Below are positions 63,610 to 64,000 of a stretch of 64,000 nt of DNA, in pieces. Source of the DNA: Rothia endophytica (GTDB lineage: Bacteria; Actinomycetota; Actinomycetes; Actinomycetales; Micrococcaceae). Position 1 is the first letter of the stretch. Every line of letters starts with the position of its first letter. Location: NCBI RefSeq assembly GCF_928381505.1, contig NZ_CAKMSJ010000001.1, forward strand, positions 310,001 to 374,000, written 5' to 3'. The notes beneath the pieces were generated by a model. It had not been told where the DNA came from, did no database searches, and saw nothing but the letters and a program-made list of their open reading frames with translations. The translations under genes and the position numbers were made by a program.

Positions 63610-63643
63610 ATTCTAAATCAGTTTTCTGGAATCATTCAAGATT
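63610..63643 (-). promoter_or_regulatory. furA-katA promoter overlapped by a Fur-like operator
   Basis: On the minus strand TTGAAT (63634-63639) and TAGAAT (63610-63615) are 18 nt apart. The stretch 63621-63643, read on the minus strand, contains the palindrome GAATGATTC followed by CAGAAAA. As I recall, mycobacterial furA operators have a similar TTGACT-TTCCAGAAA arrangement. Transcription would start at or next to the furA ATG. Confidence 0.65.
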
Positions 63644-63740
63644 ACGGAGGTTTCTATCTGAATTAACTTTGAGTAAACGTCCGAGATAATGACTTAGCAC
63701 TGACCAGTGCCTACCCAGTGGCTAAAGGAGAACTTTAAAC

Positions 63741-63770
63741 AAAAAATCCCGGTTCGTAAGAACCGGGATT
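63741..63770 (-). terminator. Terminator after tRNA-Tyr
   Basis: Perfect 11-bp stem AATCCCGGTTC / GAACCGGGATT with a 4-nt loop and TTTTTTG on the minus strand, 6 nt after the tRNA. Confidence 0.93.
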
Positions 63771-63775
63771 GTTTG

Positions 63776-63857
63776 TGGCAGATGAGGGATTTGAACCCCC
63801 GTAGGCAATGCCAGCTGATTTACAGTCAGCCCCCTTTGGCCGCTCGGGTAATCTGCC
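63776..63857 (-). tRNA. trnY: tRNA-Tyr (anticodon GTA)
   Basis: 82-nt class II tRNA with a long variable arm: acceptor GGCAGAT/ATCTGCC, anticodon loop CTGTAAA, T arm GGGGGTTCAAATCCC. Discriminator A, no encoded CCA. Followed by its own terminator. Confidence 0.95.
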
Positions 63858-64000
63858 GTGTTCAATTTCTTGAACCGTTCGTTTGAGCGAACAGTAGAAT
63901 ACTTTACACGCCTTTGCAGAGTTTGCAAACTCTAGGCGATATCTGTGACTAAGCCTACGCAACCAGAGGCTTGGGCAACTATTTTAGGAGGTAACTGATA
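63858..64000 (+). promoter_or_regulatory. Upstream region of a plus-strand gene beyond the window
   Basis: A strong AGGAGG motif (63987-63992) close to the edge suggests that a plus-strand gene begins at or just after base 64000. GTTCG/CGAAC (63878-63893) forms a small palindrome and a TAGAAT box follows it on the plus strand. The downstream gene cannot be identified. Confidence 0.4.

Overview
The window looks like chromosomal DNA of a moderately GC-rich actinobacterium of the Micrococcaceae, most likely Rothia or a close relative. The evidence is a mycothiol synthase gene (mshD) beside a GlnR-type orphan regulator, a MoeB-rhodanese fusion, a MutT1-type Nudix/histidine-phosphatase fusion, a furA-katA pair, a tRNA-Trp-secE-nusG-rplK-rplA block, and respiratory nitrate reductase with its cofactor genes. 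The genus is an inference; no 16S gene is present.

Layout. 1-7.4 kb (minus strand): the 5' part of rpoB, then serine dehydratase (sdaA) and the glycine cleavage genes gcvT and gcvP behind a tandem glycine riboswitch. 7.6-25.3 kb: a nitrate respiration and molybdenum cofactor cluster. On the minus strand it runs modA-modB-moeA-moaC-mog-moaE-moeB-narG-narH-narJ-narI-narK; divergently on the plus strand it runs moaA-moaD-mobA-moeA2. Together these import molybdate, build the cofactor, and make and feed nitrate reductase. 25.3-29.4 kb: sucrose use (LacI-type repressor, EIIA-Glc-type PTS protein, sucrose-6-phosphate hydrolase). 29.5-35.9 kb: tRNA-Trp, secE, nusG, rplK, rplA, an orphan sugar-type ABC ATPase, rplJ and rplL.

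36-55 kb: housekeeping genes, including an aminotransferase, pfkA, ygfZ, a nitrobindin-like protein, glnR, mshD, ppk1, mutT1, thyA, folA, asd, a GntR regulator, murB, an MFS exporter and a MaoC-type dehydratase pair. An AT-richer two-gene cassette at 53.2-54.3 kb encodes a secreted protein interrupted by a T9G11 tract and by an in-frame stop, plus a small membrane protein. 55-64 kb: a Thr-Met-Thr tRNA cluster, a DEAD-box helicase with an RGG tail, a DUF2079 membrane protein, an AlkA-like glycosylase, thioredoxin, catalase with its Fur regulator, and tRNA-Tyr.

Two observations deserve most attention. (1) Four intergenic elements, near 1.3, 4.2, 37.5 and 60.0 kb, share a core of about 60 nt in the same orientation. 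Each is enclosed by long inverted arms that pair within the element but are unrelated between elements. I do not recognise this family. (2) The secreted-protein gene at 53.45 kb has a perfect ribosome-binding site and a signal peptide that is one nucleotide out of frame at the T9G11 tract, as expected of an ON/OFF contingency locus or a decaying gene. Also notable are an apparently leaderless furA-katA promoter overlapped by an operator-like sequence, and an unlisted 37-residue membrane protein gene at 40.9-41.0 kb.
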